Shown here in pieces: positions 1 through 7,129 of a stretch of 64,000 nucleotides of DNA (position 1 is its first letter; every line of letters begins with the position of its first letter). The notes beneath the pieces are model-generated. The model was not told the origin of the DNA, made no database searches, and saw only the letters and a program-made list of their open reading frames with translations. A program made the position numbers and the translations under genes. Source of the DNA: Actinoplanes auranticolor (lineage in GTDB: Bacteria > Actinomycetota > Actinomycetes > Mycobacteriales > Micromonosporaceae). Location of the stretch: positions 124,001 through 188,000 of the forward strand of contig NZ_BOQL01000018.1 of NCBI RefSeq assembly GCF_018332655.1. The letters are read 5' to 3'.

Positions 1-1
1 C

Positions 2-313
2 GAGCACGGGCCGATCTCCGCGGTGACCGCCGGCGGCACCGTGGTCGCCGAAGGCGAGATGCGTACGTACGTCACACTGACCACCCGCGACGGTCCGCGC
101 CTCGGCTGGTACGCGGTCGACGAGCACAGCACCATCGCGGGGGCGGAGCTGCCGACCGGGCCGCCCGCCCTGACACTGGTGCCGGTCGGGACGACCAGGT
201 ACCGCCCGGACGACCCGACCGGGACCGGCCCGGACGTGACGCTGGACTTCGCCGGCGGGAAGGTGACCGTCTCCGGGCCGGCCGGGACGACGAACGCGCG
301 GCGATCGGGCTGA
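2..313 (+). CDS. C-terminal part of an unknown protein (5' end outside window)
   Basis: The reading frame is already open at the window edge and stops at 311-313, so only about 103 C-terminal residues are seen. The sequence is rich in Thr, Gly, Pro and short beta-type stretches (for example DVTLDFAGGKVTVSG), which suits an extracytoplasmic beta domain, but I recognise no family. It ends 34 bases before a response-regulator gene on the same strand, so it may belong to the same transcript and could be an output or sensor-associated protein of that two-component system. That last point is inference only. Confidence 0.55.
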   Translation, partial: EHGPISAVTAGGTVVAEGEMRTYVTLTTRDGPRLGWYAVDEHSTIAGAELPTGPPALTLVPVGTTRYRPDDPTGTGPDVTLDFAGGKVTVSGPAGTTNARRSG

Positions 314-347
314 CATCGCCACGCCGCAGGGGGAAGGAGAGCGGGCC

Positions 348-1016
348 ATGCGCGTCCTGCTGGTCGAGGACGATCCGGACCTCGCCGAGATCGTCGCGCT
401 GGGCCTGCGCAACGAGGCGTACGCGGTGGACGTGGCCGGGACCTACGCGGCCGCGGAAGAACTGCTCGGCACCACGACGTACGACGTGGTGTGCCTGGAC
501 CTGGGGCTGCCCGACGGGGACGGGCTCGCTCTCATCCGGCGCGCCTCGGACGACCCGGCGCTGCGCCGCCCCCGGCGTCATCTCGTGCTGACCGCCCGCG
601 ACGCGGTGGCCGACCGCGTCGCCGGGCTCGACGCGGGCGCCGACGACTACCTGGTCAAGCCGTTCCACTTCGCCGAGCTGCTGGCGCGGCTGCGGGCGCT
701 GGGCCGCCGCGAGGACAGCGCCGGATCGACCTTGCGGGTGGGTGAGCTGACCCTCGACCTCGCCACCCACCGGGCCTGGCGGGCCACGACGCCGCTGGAC
801 CTCACCGCGCGGGAGTACTCGTTGCTGCGGTACTTCATGCACCACCCGGGCGAGGTCCTGTCGGCCGAGACGCTGCTGGAACACGTCTGGGACGCCAACG
901 CCAACCCGTTCACCTCCTCGGTACGGGTGATCCTCAGCCGCCTCCGCCGCAAGCTCGGCGAACCGGCGCTGATCGTCACGGTCACCAACACCGGCTACCG
1001 GTTGCAGGTGCCGTGA
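348..1016 (+). CDS. OmpR/PhoB-type response regulator
   Basis: A 222-residue two-domain response regulator. The receiver domain (residues 1-115) has the acidic pair E7-D8, phospho-acceptor D51 in the run VVCLDLGLPDGDG, T82 and K104 (YLVKPF), so the phosphorylation site looks complete. The C-terminal winged-helix DNA-binding domain spans about 125-222 and ends in the usual NTGYRL strand-turn. The start ATG has GGGGAAGGAGAG upstream. The gene overlaps the following kinase gene (TGA inside GTGATG), so the two form a co-translated two-component system. The signal sensed cannot be told from sequence. Confidence 0.95.
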   Translation: MRVLLVEDDPDLAEIVALGLRNEAYAVDVAGTYAAAEELLGTTTYDVVCLDLGLPDGDGLALIRRASDDPALRRPRRHLVLTARDAVADRVAGLDAGADDYLVKPFHFAELLARLRALGRREDSAGSTLRVGELTLDLATHRAWRATTPLDLTAREYSLLRYFMHHPGEVLSAETLLEHVWDANANPFTSSVRVILSRLRRKLGEPALIVTVTNTGYRLQVP

Positions 1017-2065
1017 TGCGCCCGGTCCTGCGGTCACTGCGCACCCGGTTCGCGGTGCTCGGGTTCCTGGCCGGCTACGTTCCCGTGCTGCTCCTGTTCG
1101 GTGTGGTCGTGGTGAGCGACGTCGAGGCCGAGGCGGCCGGCGGCGGCCTGGTCACCAGCACCTCCGCAGACCGGTCGGCCTGGGTGACCTGGGCGGTGCT
1201 CGCCCTGGCGCCCGTGGCCGCCGCGCTCGCCTGGTTCCTGGCCGGACGGGCGGTGCGCGACATCGACCGGGTCCGGACCGTCGCCGAGGACATCGGGGCC
1301 GCCGATCTGAGCCGGCGGGTCCGGCTCGACCGGGGTCCGAGCGAGGTCGTCCGGCTCGCGGCGAGCATCGACGACATGCTCGCCCGGCTGGAGCAGGCGG
1401 CCGAGACCCAGCGCCGGCTGATCGAGGAGACCAGCCACGAGCTGCGGACGCCACTGTCGGTGCTGATGGCCAACGCCGAGGTGCTGCTCGCCCATCCCGA
1501 CCCGTCGATCGAGGTCTACCGGCGCGGGCTGCGGAACACCGCGGCGGCGGCCGGGCGCCTCCAGGCCACCATCGACGAGCTGCTGGTGGACGCCCGGGGC
1601 CGGGCGCGCACGATCGCGCGGCGCCCGGCCGACCTGATGACCGTGGTCCGCGCCGTCGCCGAGGACGTCGGCGTGCTCGCCGCGACGAAGGCGATCGACC
1701 TGTCCGTCACCGGCCCGGAGGCGGCGGAGTGCGCCTTCGACGAGCCGACCGTGCGGCGGGCGGTGACGAATCTGGTCGACAACGCCGTCCGGTACGCCCC
1801 GGCGGGCAGTACGGTCGAGATCAGCGTGGAGGCGGCGGCGTACGAGGTCGCCGTGGTGGTGACCGACCACGGTGCCGGCATCCCGGCCGCCGAGCAGGAG
1901 GGCGTCTTCCAGCGTTTCTGGCGCAGCCGCACGGACGTCGCGGGCACCGGTCTCGGCCTGCCGATCGCCCGTCAGGTGGCGCTGGCGCACGGCGGCGAGC
2001 TCACCCTCGTGTCACCCGGTCCGGCCGGCGACGGCTGCGCGTTCCGGCTCACGCTGCGCCGCTGA
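1013..2065 (+). CDS. Membrane sensor histidine kinase
   Basis: Partner of the preceding response regulator; GTG 1013 or ATG 1016 are both possible starts and overlap its stop codon. About 350 residues: a transmembrane segment near residues 12-33, a short extracytoplasmic loop, a second segment near 56-76, a HAMP linker, a HisKA box with the phospho-acceptor His near 141 (EETSHELRTPLSVL), then a HATPase domain with N box (NLVDNAVRYAP), G1 (DHGAGIP) and G2 (GTGLGLPIARQV). It is a small-loop kinase, so the stimulus may be membrane-associated. The domain set is complete, so it should be active. Confidence 0.95.
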   Translation: MMRPVLRSLRTRFAVLGFLAGYVPVLLLFGVVVVSDVEAEAAGGGLVTSTSADRSAWVTWAVLALAPVAAALAWFLAGRAVRDIDRVRTVAEDIGAADLSRRVRLDRGPSEVVRLAASIDDMLARLEQAAETQRRLIEETSHELRTPLSVLMANAEVLLAHPDPSIEVYRRGLRNTAAAAGRLQATIDELLVDARGRARTIARRPADLMTVVRAVAEDVGVLAATKAIDLSVTGPEAAECAFDEPTVRRAVTNLVDNAVRYAPAGSTVEISVEAAAYEVAVVVTDHGAGIPAAEQEGVFQRFWRSRTDVAGTGLGLPIARQVALAHGGELTLVSPGPAGDGCAFRLTLRR

Positions 2066-2069
2066 CCGC

Positions 2070-2097
2070 CCGGGGCCACCGGCTGAGGTGGCCCCGG
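2070..2097. terminator. Bidirectional stem-loop terminator
   Basis: A perfect 11-base stem with a 6-base loop (GGCTGA) lies in the 41 bases between two convergent genes, the kinase and the DinB-family gene. There is no clear U-tract, which is common in high-GC actinobacteria. Confidence 0.7.
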
Positions 2098-2106
2098 CGG
2101 TGCCGG

Positions 2107-2697
2107 TCAGGTGCCGGCGGGTGTCCACATCGGATCGCGGCCGAGGTAGCGCAGCAGGGCGGCCGCGGGGCCGTCGCCAGCCTGAGCGGGCAGGGCCGGG
2201 GCGTAGGCGAAACCACGCAGCGGCTCGGCCGTCGCCTGCGCGGCCGGCCTCAGCTCCCCGGCCAGGGCGTCGGTCAACGGTGTCGGCTGGCCGGTCGCCA
2301 CCGCGACATCCCAGGCGTGGACGGCCGCGTCGAGCGCGCAGGCGGCGGCCGCGATGGCCGGCGTCAGCTCCGGTACGGGCGGCAGCGGGGTACGCACCGA
2401 CGACGATGCCGGGTCGACACCGGCCCAGGCACCGGTGGCCGCCTCGATCGCCTTGGCCATCGTGTCCTGGACGCCGCCGTCGAGCCGGCGGGGCGGATCG
2501 AACGGGTTGTAGGACGGCAGGGAGCCGGCTCCGACCACGGACGCCCAGGCGTGCTGGTCCCCGGCGGCGTGGAACAGCACCTGGGCCACTGTCCAGTCCG
2601 AGCACGGGGTCGGATCGTCGAGCCGGTCGGTGTCGACGGCCACGGTGGTGACGTGGCCCAGGGCGTCAAGAGCGGTGGTGAGTACGGTGAAAGTCAC
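2107..2697 (-). CDS. DinB-superfamily TIGR03086-type metal-binding protein
   Basis: A 196-residue protein of the DinB/mycothiol-dependent maleylpyruvate-isomerase fold. The N-terminal helix carries the PTPCSDWTVAQVLFHA signature, with the His that usually contributes to the metal site; a second His lies in AVHAWDVAVATGQ. The C-terminus RYLGRDPMWTP is typical of the TIGR03086 subgroup. Members bind a divalent metal and several act as thiol (mycothiol)-dependent enzymes, but the substrate of this subgroup is generally unknown. It sits just downstream of an epoxide hydrolase gene on the same strand (46-base gap), so a joint detoxification role is possible. Confidence 0.85.
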   Translation of the reverse strand: MTFTVLTTALDALGHVTTVAVDTDRLDDPTPCSDWTVAQVLFHAAGDQHAWASVVGAGSLPSYNPFDPPRRLDGGVQDTMAKAIEAATGAWAGVDPASSSVRTPLPPVPELTPAIAAAACALDAAVHAWDVAVATGQPTPLTDALAGELRPAAQATAEPLRGFAYAPALPAQAGDGPAAALLRYLGRDPMWTPAGT

Positions 2698-2743
2698 GGA
2701 TGGTCCCCCTCGATGGTTGCTTCCCGGCCCCCCGGCCGGACGG

Positions 2744-3898
2744 TCAGGTGAGTGCCGCGAAGAACTGGCGGATGTCCTCGATGAGCAGGTCCGGTGCGTC
2801 GTGCGTGGCCCAGTGCCCGCCGCGGTCGTAGGTGTTCCAGGAGACGATGCTGCGGTGGTCGCGTTCGGCGAATCTGCGCACGGCGCGGAAGTCGAAGGCG
2901 AAGGCGGCCAGGCCGATCGGCACGGACGTGGGCCCGGCGGGATCGGCGGCGCGGTGGTTCTCGTAGTAGAAGCGGGCTGCCGAGGCGGCGGTGTTGGTGA
3001 ACCAGTACAGCGCCACGTTGGTCAGGACGTCCTCGGAACTCAGCGAGGTGCCGAACAGCTGGCCGCTCCAGGCCAGCTGCCCGGCCGGCGAGTCGGCCAG
3101 AGCGTGCGCCAGGGTCTGCGGCTGGGCCTGCTGGGACCGGTCGTGGATGGCGTGCTCGGAGAACGCCTGACCGAACCGCAGTGCACCGAAGTCCTCCTCG
3201 GTCAGCCCCTCGAACTCGCCTGCGTCGCCGCGCGGGAAGGAGAAGATCTGCGTGACGTGCACACCGATGACGTGCTCGCGGTCCAGCTCACCCAGCAGCG
3301 GCGAGACGATCGCGCCGGCGTCGTTGCCGTGCGCGCCGTAGCGGTCGTAGCCCAGCCGCCGCATCAGCTCGGCCCAGGCGGCGGCGGTCCGTCCTGCGCT
3401 CCAGCCGTGCTCCTTGGTGGGGCCGGAGAAGGTGAAGCCGGGCAGCGAGGGGATGACCACGTGGAAGGCCGGGGCTTCCGGACGGCCGTGCGCGGCCGGA
3501 TCGGTCAACGGGCCCACGAGCGGAAGGTACTCCACGAAGCTGTTGGGCCAACCGTGCGTCAGGATGAGCGGGACGGCGTCCGGCTGGGCCGAGCGCACGT
3601 GGACGAAGTGGATGCGCTGCCCGTCGATCTCGGTCGTGAACTGCGGGTACTCGTTCAGCTCGGCCTCGCGCGCCCGCCAGTCGAACGAGGTGCGCCAGCG
3701 TTCGACCAGGTCCCGGACGTAGGAGCCGGGGACTCCGTACTCCCATCCGGCCGGCACGGGTGCGCCCGCGCCACCGGCGAGGACCTCCTTGGAGGGCAGT
3801 TCCTCGGCCCAGCGGGTCCGGGCCAGCCGGTCGGCCAGGTCGTCGAGGCTCGCCTGCGGTATCGCGATGCGGAACGGGGTGATGCTGGGATCGGGCAC
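2744..3898 (-). CDS. Epoxide hydrolase, alpha/beta-hydrolase fold with EHN domain
   Basis: A 384-residue epoxide hydrolase that would open epoxides to diols. The N-terminal EHN domain (from ITPFRIAIPQASLDDLADRL to FDWRAREAELNEYPQF) is followed by the hydrolase core with the oxyanion motif HGWPNSF (about 115-121), nucleophile D193 in HGNDAGAIV, and a C-terminal His in RGGHWATHDAPD. No signal peptide is visible, so it is probably cytoplasmic. It is about 45 percent alike by eye to the second epoxide hydrolase at 31950-33053. Likely co-transcribed with the downstream DinB-family gene. Confidence 0.92.
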   Translation of the reverse strand: MPDPSITPFRIAIPQASLDDLADRLARTRWAEELPSKEVLAGGAGAPVPAGWEYGVPGSYVRDLVERWRTSFDWRAREAELNEYPQFTTEIDGQRIHFVHVRSAQPDAVPLILTHGWPNSFVEYLPLVGPLTDPAAHGRPEAPAFHVVIPSLPGFTFSGPTKEHGWSAGRTAAAWAELMRRLGYDRYGAHGNDAGAIVSPLLGELDREHVIGVHVTQIFSFPRGDAGEFEGLTEEDFGALRFGQAFSEHAIHDRSQQAQPQTLAHALADSPAGQLAWSGQLFGTSLSSEDVLTNVALYWFTNTAASAARFYYENHRAADPAGPTSVPIGLAAFAFDFRAVRRFAERDHRSIVSWNTYDRGGHWATHDAPDLLIEDIRQFFAALT

Positions 3899-4078
3899 GG
3901 CGACCGCCTCTCTGTGTACGCCGTGGAAAGCGCGAAGCGTACGTGCGCCCCCTTTCGCCGCGCTGACGTCACGCTCACGCGGGCGGGCCGGGCGCCGCGA
4001 TGAAATAGCGCCGGGGTGACAGACATGTAGGGAGTGCCGGGCAGGATCTGACCGGCATCACCTACCGAGGGAGCCGCC

Positions 4079-4579
4079 TTGGCCCGCGCATCCGATGCCG
4101 CCGACTTCGAACGCCTCTACCGGGCGTGTTATGAGGACCTGCTGCGGTACGCCCTGCGCCGCACCGCTCAGCCGGAGACGGCCGCCGACGTGGTGGCGGA
4201 CACCTTCCTGGTCGCGTGGCGGCGGTTCGACGACCTGCCACCCGGCAACGGCCGCGCCTGGCTGTTCGGCGTGGCCCGCAACGTCCTGGCCAACCAGTAC
4301 CGCGCGGAACGCCGCAGTGCCGACCTGGCCGCCCGGCTGCGCCACGAGCTCGGCGGTGCCATCGTCACCGCGCCCGAGGCGCCTCCGGAGATCTCCTCGG
4401 CCTTCGCCACCCTCAACGCCGCCGACCAGGAGCTGCTGCGCCTGGTCGCCTGGGAGGGACTGTCCGCCGAGGAACTGGGCGTGGCGCTCGGCTGTTCCGC
4501 GAACGCCGCCCGCATCCGCCTGCACCGGGCCCGTACCCGCTTCGCCGAGGCGCTGCGGTCACCGTCGATCACGAAGTAG
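4079..4579 (+). CDS. ECF RNA polymerase sigma factor
   Basis: A 166-residue sigma-70 family ECF factor. Region 2 is seen in FERLYRACYEDLLRYALRRT through ADVVADTFLVAWRRFDDLP, and region 4 in LNAADQELLRLVAWEGLSAEELGVALGCSANAARIRLHRARTRF. The start is TTG 4079, chosen because GAGGGAG at 4067-4073 sits 5 bases upstream and the protein begins just before region 2. It lies 10 bases before a single-pass membrane protein gene, the usual arrangement for an ECF factor and its regulator. Confidence 0.9.
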   Translation: MARASDAADFERLYRACYEDLLRYALRRTAQPETAADVVADTFLVAWRRFDDLPPGNGRAWLFGVARNVLANQYRAERRSADLAARLRHELGGAIVTAPEAPPEISSAFATLNAADQELLRLVAWEGLSAEELGVALGCSANAARIRLHRARTRFAEALRSPSITK

Positions 4580-4589
4580 AGGACCCGCC

Positions 4590-5450
4590 ATGACCGAACC
4601 CGATCGCCTGATCCAGCTCCTGTCCCCGGACCTCGACATCCCGCACACCGCGGCCGACCCGACCGGCCCGGCCGCCGACGACCTGCTGCGTCGCGTGATG
4701 TCCACGCCGCCCGCGGCGCACCGCCGCCCGTGGGGTCTGCGCCTGGCCATCGGCGGCTCGCTGGTGACGGGCCTGGCCGCCGCTGTGGTGGCCGCCAGCC
4801 TGTGGCTGCCCGAGTCGAGCCCGACCGGACCCTCCCCCGCACGGGCCGCCGCCCTCAGGATCACCTCGGCCGACCGGTACCTCGAGATCCGGATCCAGGA
4901 CCCGGCCGCCGACCCGCAGCGGTACCGGGAGGAACTCGCGGCGCACGGACTCGACATCGAACTCTCGCTGGCCGCCGCCGAGCCGGACCGGGTCGGCCGG
5001 GTCGTGTTCCAGGAGGACGACGTCCGCGGGATCGAGCCGGTGGAGGACCCCGGGAACTGCACCGCCAACGGCAACTGCGCCGTCGGCGTCCGGGTCCCGG
5101 TCTCCTACCGCGGGCACGCCCGGATCGTCTTCGGCCGCACTCCCCTGCCCGGCGAATCCGTCGAAGGTGACGAGCCCGTGCTCACCCCCACCGAGAAGGC
5201 GTCGCTGCACGCACTGGTCGGCCGGCGGGTGTCCGAGGCGCGCCGGCTACTGAGTGCGAGGGGGCAGACCGCCAGTTACCGGGTGGGCCCGAAGTCGCTG
5301 GAGGCTCCGGCGTCCGAGGTGCCGGGGACGTGGATCATCTTCGACACGGCACCGCTGCCCGGCAACGTCGTGGTGATCTGGGCGTCGCCGGACGGCAGGG
5401 AGCCGGACTACGACGACGACGTCCCGGTCGAGCCGAAGCCGACCCGCTAG
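4590..5450 (+). CDS. Membrane protein paired with the ECF sigma factor (CU044_5270-like)
   Basis: A 286-residue protein with a cytoplasmic N-terminus of about 50 residues, one membrane segment (about 51-71, AIGGSLVTGLAAAVVAASLWL) and an extracytoplasmic part that includes a Cys pair in NCTANGNCAVG and an acidic end (DYDDDVPVEP). ATG 4590 is preferred over upstream in-frame codons because it follows the sigma-factor stop by 10 bases with GAGGA before it. No zinc anti-sigma HxxxCxxC motif is seen. By position it is the likely modulator of the ECF factor; the mechanism is unknown. Confidence 0.75.
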   Translation: MTEPDRLIQLLSPDLDIPHTAADPTGPAADDLLRRVMSTPPAAHRRPWGLRLAIGGSLVTGLAAAVVAASLWLPESSPTGPSPARAAALRITSADRYLEIRIQDPAADPQRYREELAAHGLDIELSLAAAEPDRVGRVVFQEDDVRGIEPVEDPGNCTANGNCAVGVRVPVSYRGHARIVFGRTPLPGESVEGDEPVLTPTEKASLHALVGRRVSEARRLLSARGQTASYRVGPKSLEAPASEVPGTWIIFDTAPLPGNVVVIWASPDGREPDYDDDVPVEPKPTR

Positions 5451-5478
5451 ACCGGCCGACCCGTGCGCCGGTGCCAGG

Positions 5479-6132
5479 TCAGCTGTTCCCCGCGCTCCGC
5501 CAGCGGGCGGCGAGGTCGGCCTGGCGCGCGGGACGGCCGGGCAGCGGCGCCTCGGCCGGGGCGTGCAGTGCTTGCAGGAGGAGGGCGAGGTAGCGATGAC
5601 GCAGGGCGGCACCACCGTCGGCGCCGGGGAGCTCGATGACGGCGATCATCTCCAGCAGCAGCGTGACGTCGGCTTCGGAGATGTCGTCGCGGAGCTCGCC
5701 GGAACGACGGACCCGGTCGAAGAGGGTCTCGGCCAGACTGCCGGCCCGCATGGCGAGAGCCGTCAGTTCCGGTGTCGGGGTGAACCTTCCCGCCAGCCGC
5801 TGGGCCAGGGCCTGACTCTGACCGTCCACGACGCGCTCCAGGCAGGCGACGTAGGTGTCCCAGGGTCCGTCGGTGGACGCCAGCGCTGTCTCGAGATCGG
5901 CGATGTAGCGGTTGAGGCCGTCCTCGGCCAGCGCCCGCAGGAGATGATCCTTGCTGGGATAGCGCCGGTACAGCGCGCTGATCCCGACACCGGCGTGCAC
6001 ACCGACCTTCGCGATCGGAGCTTCCGGATCGGCCAGGAAGACCGCACGCGCGGCGTCGAGGATTCGCCCGTTGTTGCGCTGCGCCTCTGCCCGCCGGCCG
6101 CTCAAGGAGCTGCGGTTCTCTTCCTCGGCCAT
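5479..6132 (-). CDS. TetR/AcrR-family transcriptional regulator
   Basis: A 217-residue regulator with an N-terminal helix-turn-helix (NGRILDAARAVF, then AKVGVHAGVGISALYRRYPSKDHLL, roughly residues 20-65) and an all-helical ligand-binding C-terminal domain. It is divergent from the deaminase gene starting at 6192 or 6228. The short region between them holds a perfect 11-base inverted repeat, so it probably represses itself and the deaminase-VOC pair. The inducer is unknown. Confidence 0.92.
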   Translation of the reverse strand: MAEEENRSSLSGRRAEAQRNNGRILDAARAVFLADPEAPIAKVGVHAGVGISALYRRYPSKDHLLRALAEDGLNRYIADLETALASTDGPWDTYVACLERVVDGQSQALAQRLAGRFTPTPELTALAMRAGSLAETLFDRVRRSGELRDDISEADVTLLLEMIAVIELPGADGGAALRHRYLALLLQALHAPAEAPLPGRPARQADLAARWRSAGNS

Positions 6133-6137
6133 CAGCC

Positions 6138-6178
6138 GAGGCTAGCAGTGGATCAAGTTGCGCCGCCCTGCTAGCCTC
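6138..6178. promoter_or_regulatory. Inverted repeat, probable TetR operator
   Basis: GAGGCTAGCAG (6138-6148) and CTGCTAGCCTC (6168-6178) are perfect reverse complements, 30 bases centre to centre (about three helical turns). Each half contains the palindrome GCTAGC. It lies between the divergent TetR and deaminase genes, the expected place for a TetR operator. Confidence 0.6.
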
Positions 6179-6191
6179 CTAAGGGATTAAT

Positions 6192-6716
6192 ATGTTCCGT
6201 TCCGTTCGGCACCAACGGGGGTTCGAGATGCTGACCGACACCGATCTGGTCCACCTGCGACGTTCGGTCGAGCTCGCGCGCGAGGCACTCGCCGCGGGCG
6301 ACGAGCCCTTCGGATCCGTGCTGGTCGGACCCGACGGAGGCGTGCTGCGGGAGGAACGCAACCGCACCGGCGGCGGGGACGAGACCAGACACCCGGAGCT
6401 GGAGCTGGCCCGGTGGGCGGCCCGCGAGGTGCCCGCCACGACCCGGCCCGGATGCACCGTCTACACCTCGGGTGAGCACTGCCCGATGTGCGCGGCGGCC
6501 CACGCGTGGGTCGGGCTCGGCCGCATCGTCTACGCGGTCTCCGCGGCTCAGCTCACCGAGTGGCGGGCCGGCTGGGGACTCGCTCCCGGACCCGTCCGCG
6601 TGCTGGCGATCGAGGCGGTCACGGTCGGCGTCCCGGTCTCCGGACCCGCCGACGAACTGGCCGGTGTCATGCGCGATCTGCACCATCAGGCCGCGGTGCG
6701 GAGTTCCGCGGCATGA
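6192..6716 (+). CDS. Cytidine/deoxycytidylate-deaminase-family nucleoside deaminase
   Basis: Zinc-dependent deaminase of the TadA/guanine-deaminase group. Counting from the internal ATG at 6228, the zinc motif is H55-P56-E57 (ETRHPELELA) with C85 and C88 in EHCPMC, plus the GDEPFGSVLV strand near the N-terminus. HPE in place of the usual HAE is a small variation; the proton-shuttle Glu is kept. ATG 6192 (174 residues) has AGGGA upstream; ATG 6228 (162 residues) has GGGGG upstream and starts closer to the domain, so it may be the true start. The substrate is probably a purine or pyrimidine base or nucleoside. The stop overlaps the next ATG. Confidence 0.88.
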   Translation: MFRSVRHQRGFEMLTDTDLVHLRRSVELAREALAAGDEPFGSVLVGPDGGVLREERNRTGGGDETRHPELELARWAAREVPATTRPGCTVYTSGEHCPMCAAAHAWVGLGRIVYAVSAAQLTEWRAGWGLAPGPVRVLAIEAVTVGVPVSGPADELAGVMRDLHHQAAVRSSAA

Positions 6717-7120
6717 CGGTCCGCCAGCTCCGCCTCGTGGTCCACGCGGCCGACTACGACCGGGCGGTGGCGTTCTTCCGCGACGCCCTCGCGATGCCGG
6801 TCGCGGAGTCCTACTCCAGCGAAGGGGGCGCCGAGGTGACCGTCCTCGACGCGGGCCGGGCCACCCTCGAGCTGTCCAACACCGCGCAGATCGAACTCAT
6901 CGACCGCGTCGAGGTCGGGCGACGGGTCGCACCCCGGTTCCGCCTCGCCCTCGAGGTCGAGGACTGCGAGGCGGCCACCCGGACGGCCCTCGCGGCCGGG
7001 GCCACGCCGGTCGCGCCGCCCACGCGTACGCCCTGGGAGTCGGTCAATGCCCGGCTGGACGCGCCCGGAACCATCCACCTGACCCTGTTCGAGGAACCGA
7101 CGGACCCGGGTCCCGCCTGA
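6713..7120 (+). CDS. VOC-superfamily (glyoxalase/bleomycin-resistance-like) protein
   Basis: A 135-residue protein with the two-module VOC fold: RQLRLVVHAADYDRAVAFFRDALAMPV opens module one, and FRLALEVEDCEAATRTALAAGATPV opens module two. Metal-ligand positions look only partly kept (no clear N-terminal His/Gln pair), so it may bind rather than convert its ligand. ATG 6713 overlaps the deaminase stop (ATGA), so it is translationally coupled and probably under the same TetR control. Substrate unknown. Confidence 0.82.
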   Translation: MTVRQLRLVVHAADYDRAVAFFRDALAMPVAESYSSEGGAEVTVLDAGRATLELSNTAQIELIDRVEVGRRVAPRFRLALEVEDCEAATRTALAAGATPVAPPTRTPWESVNARLDAPGTIHLTLFEEPTDPGPA

Positions 7121-7129
7121 GGGGGGCCG

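Noticed and set aside
2630..4003. 457-codon plus-strand frame over the epoxide hydrolase
   Set aside because: Antisense to a gene with catalytic motifs; the translation has no recognisable domain.
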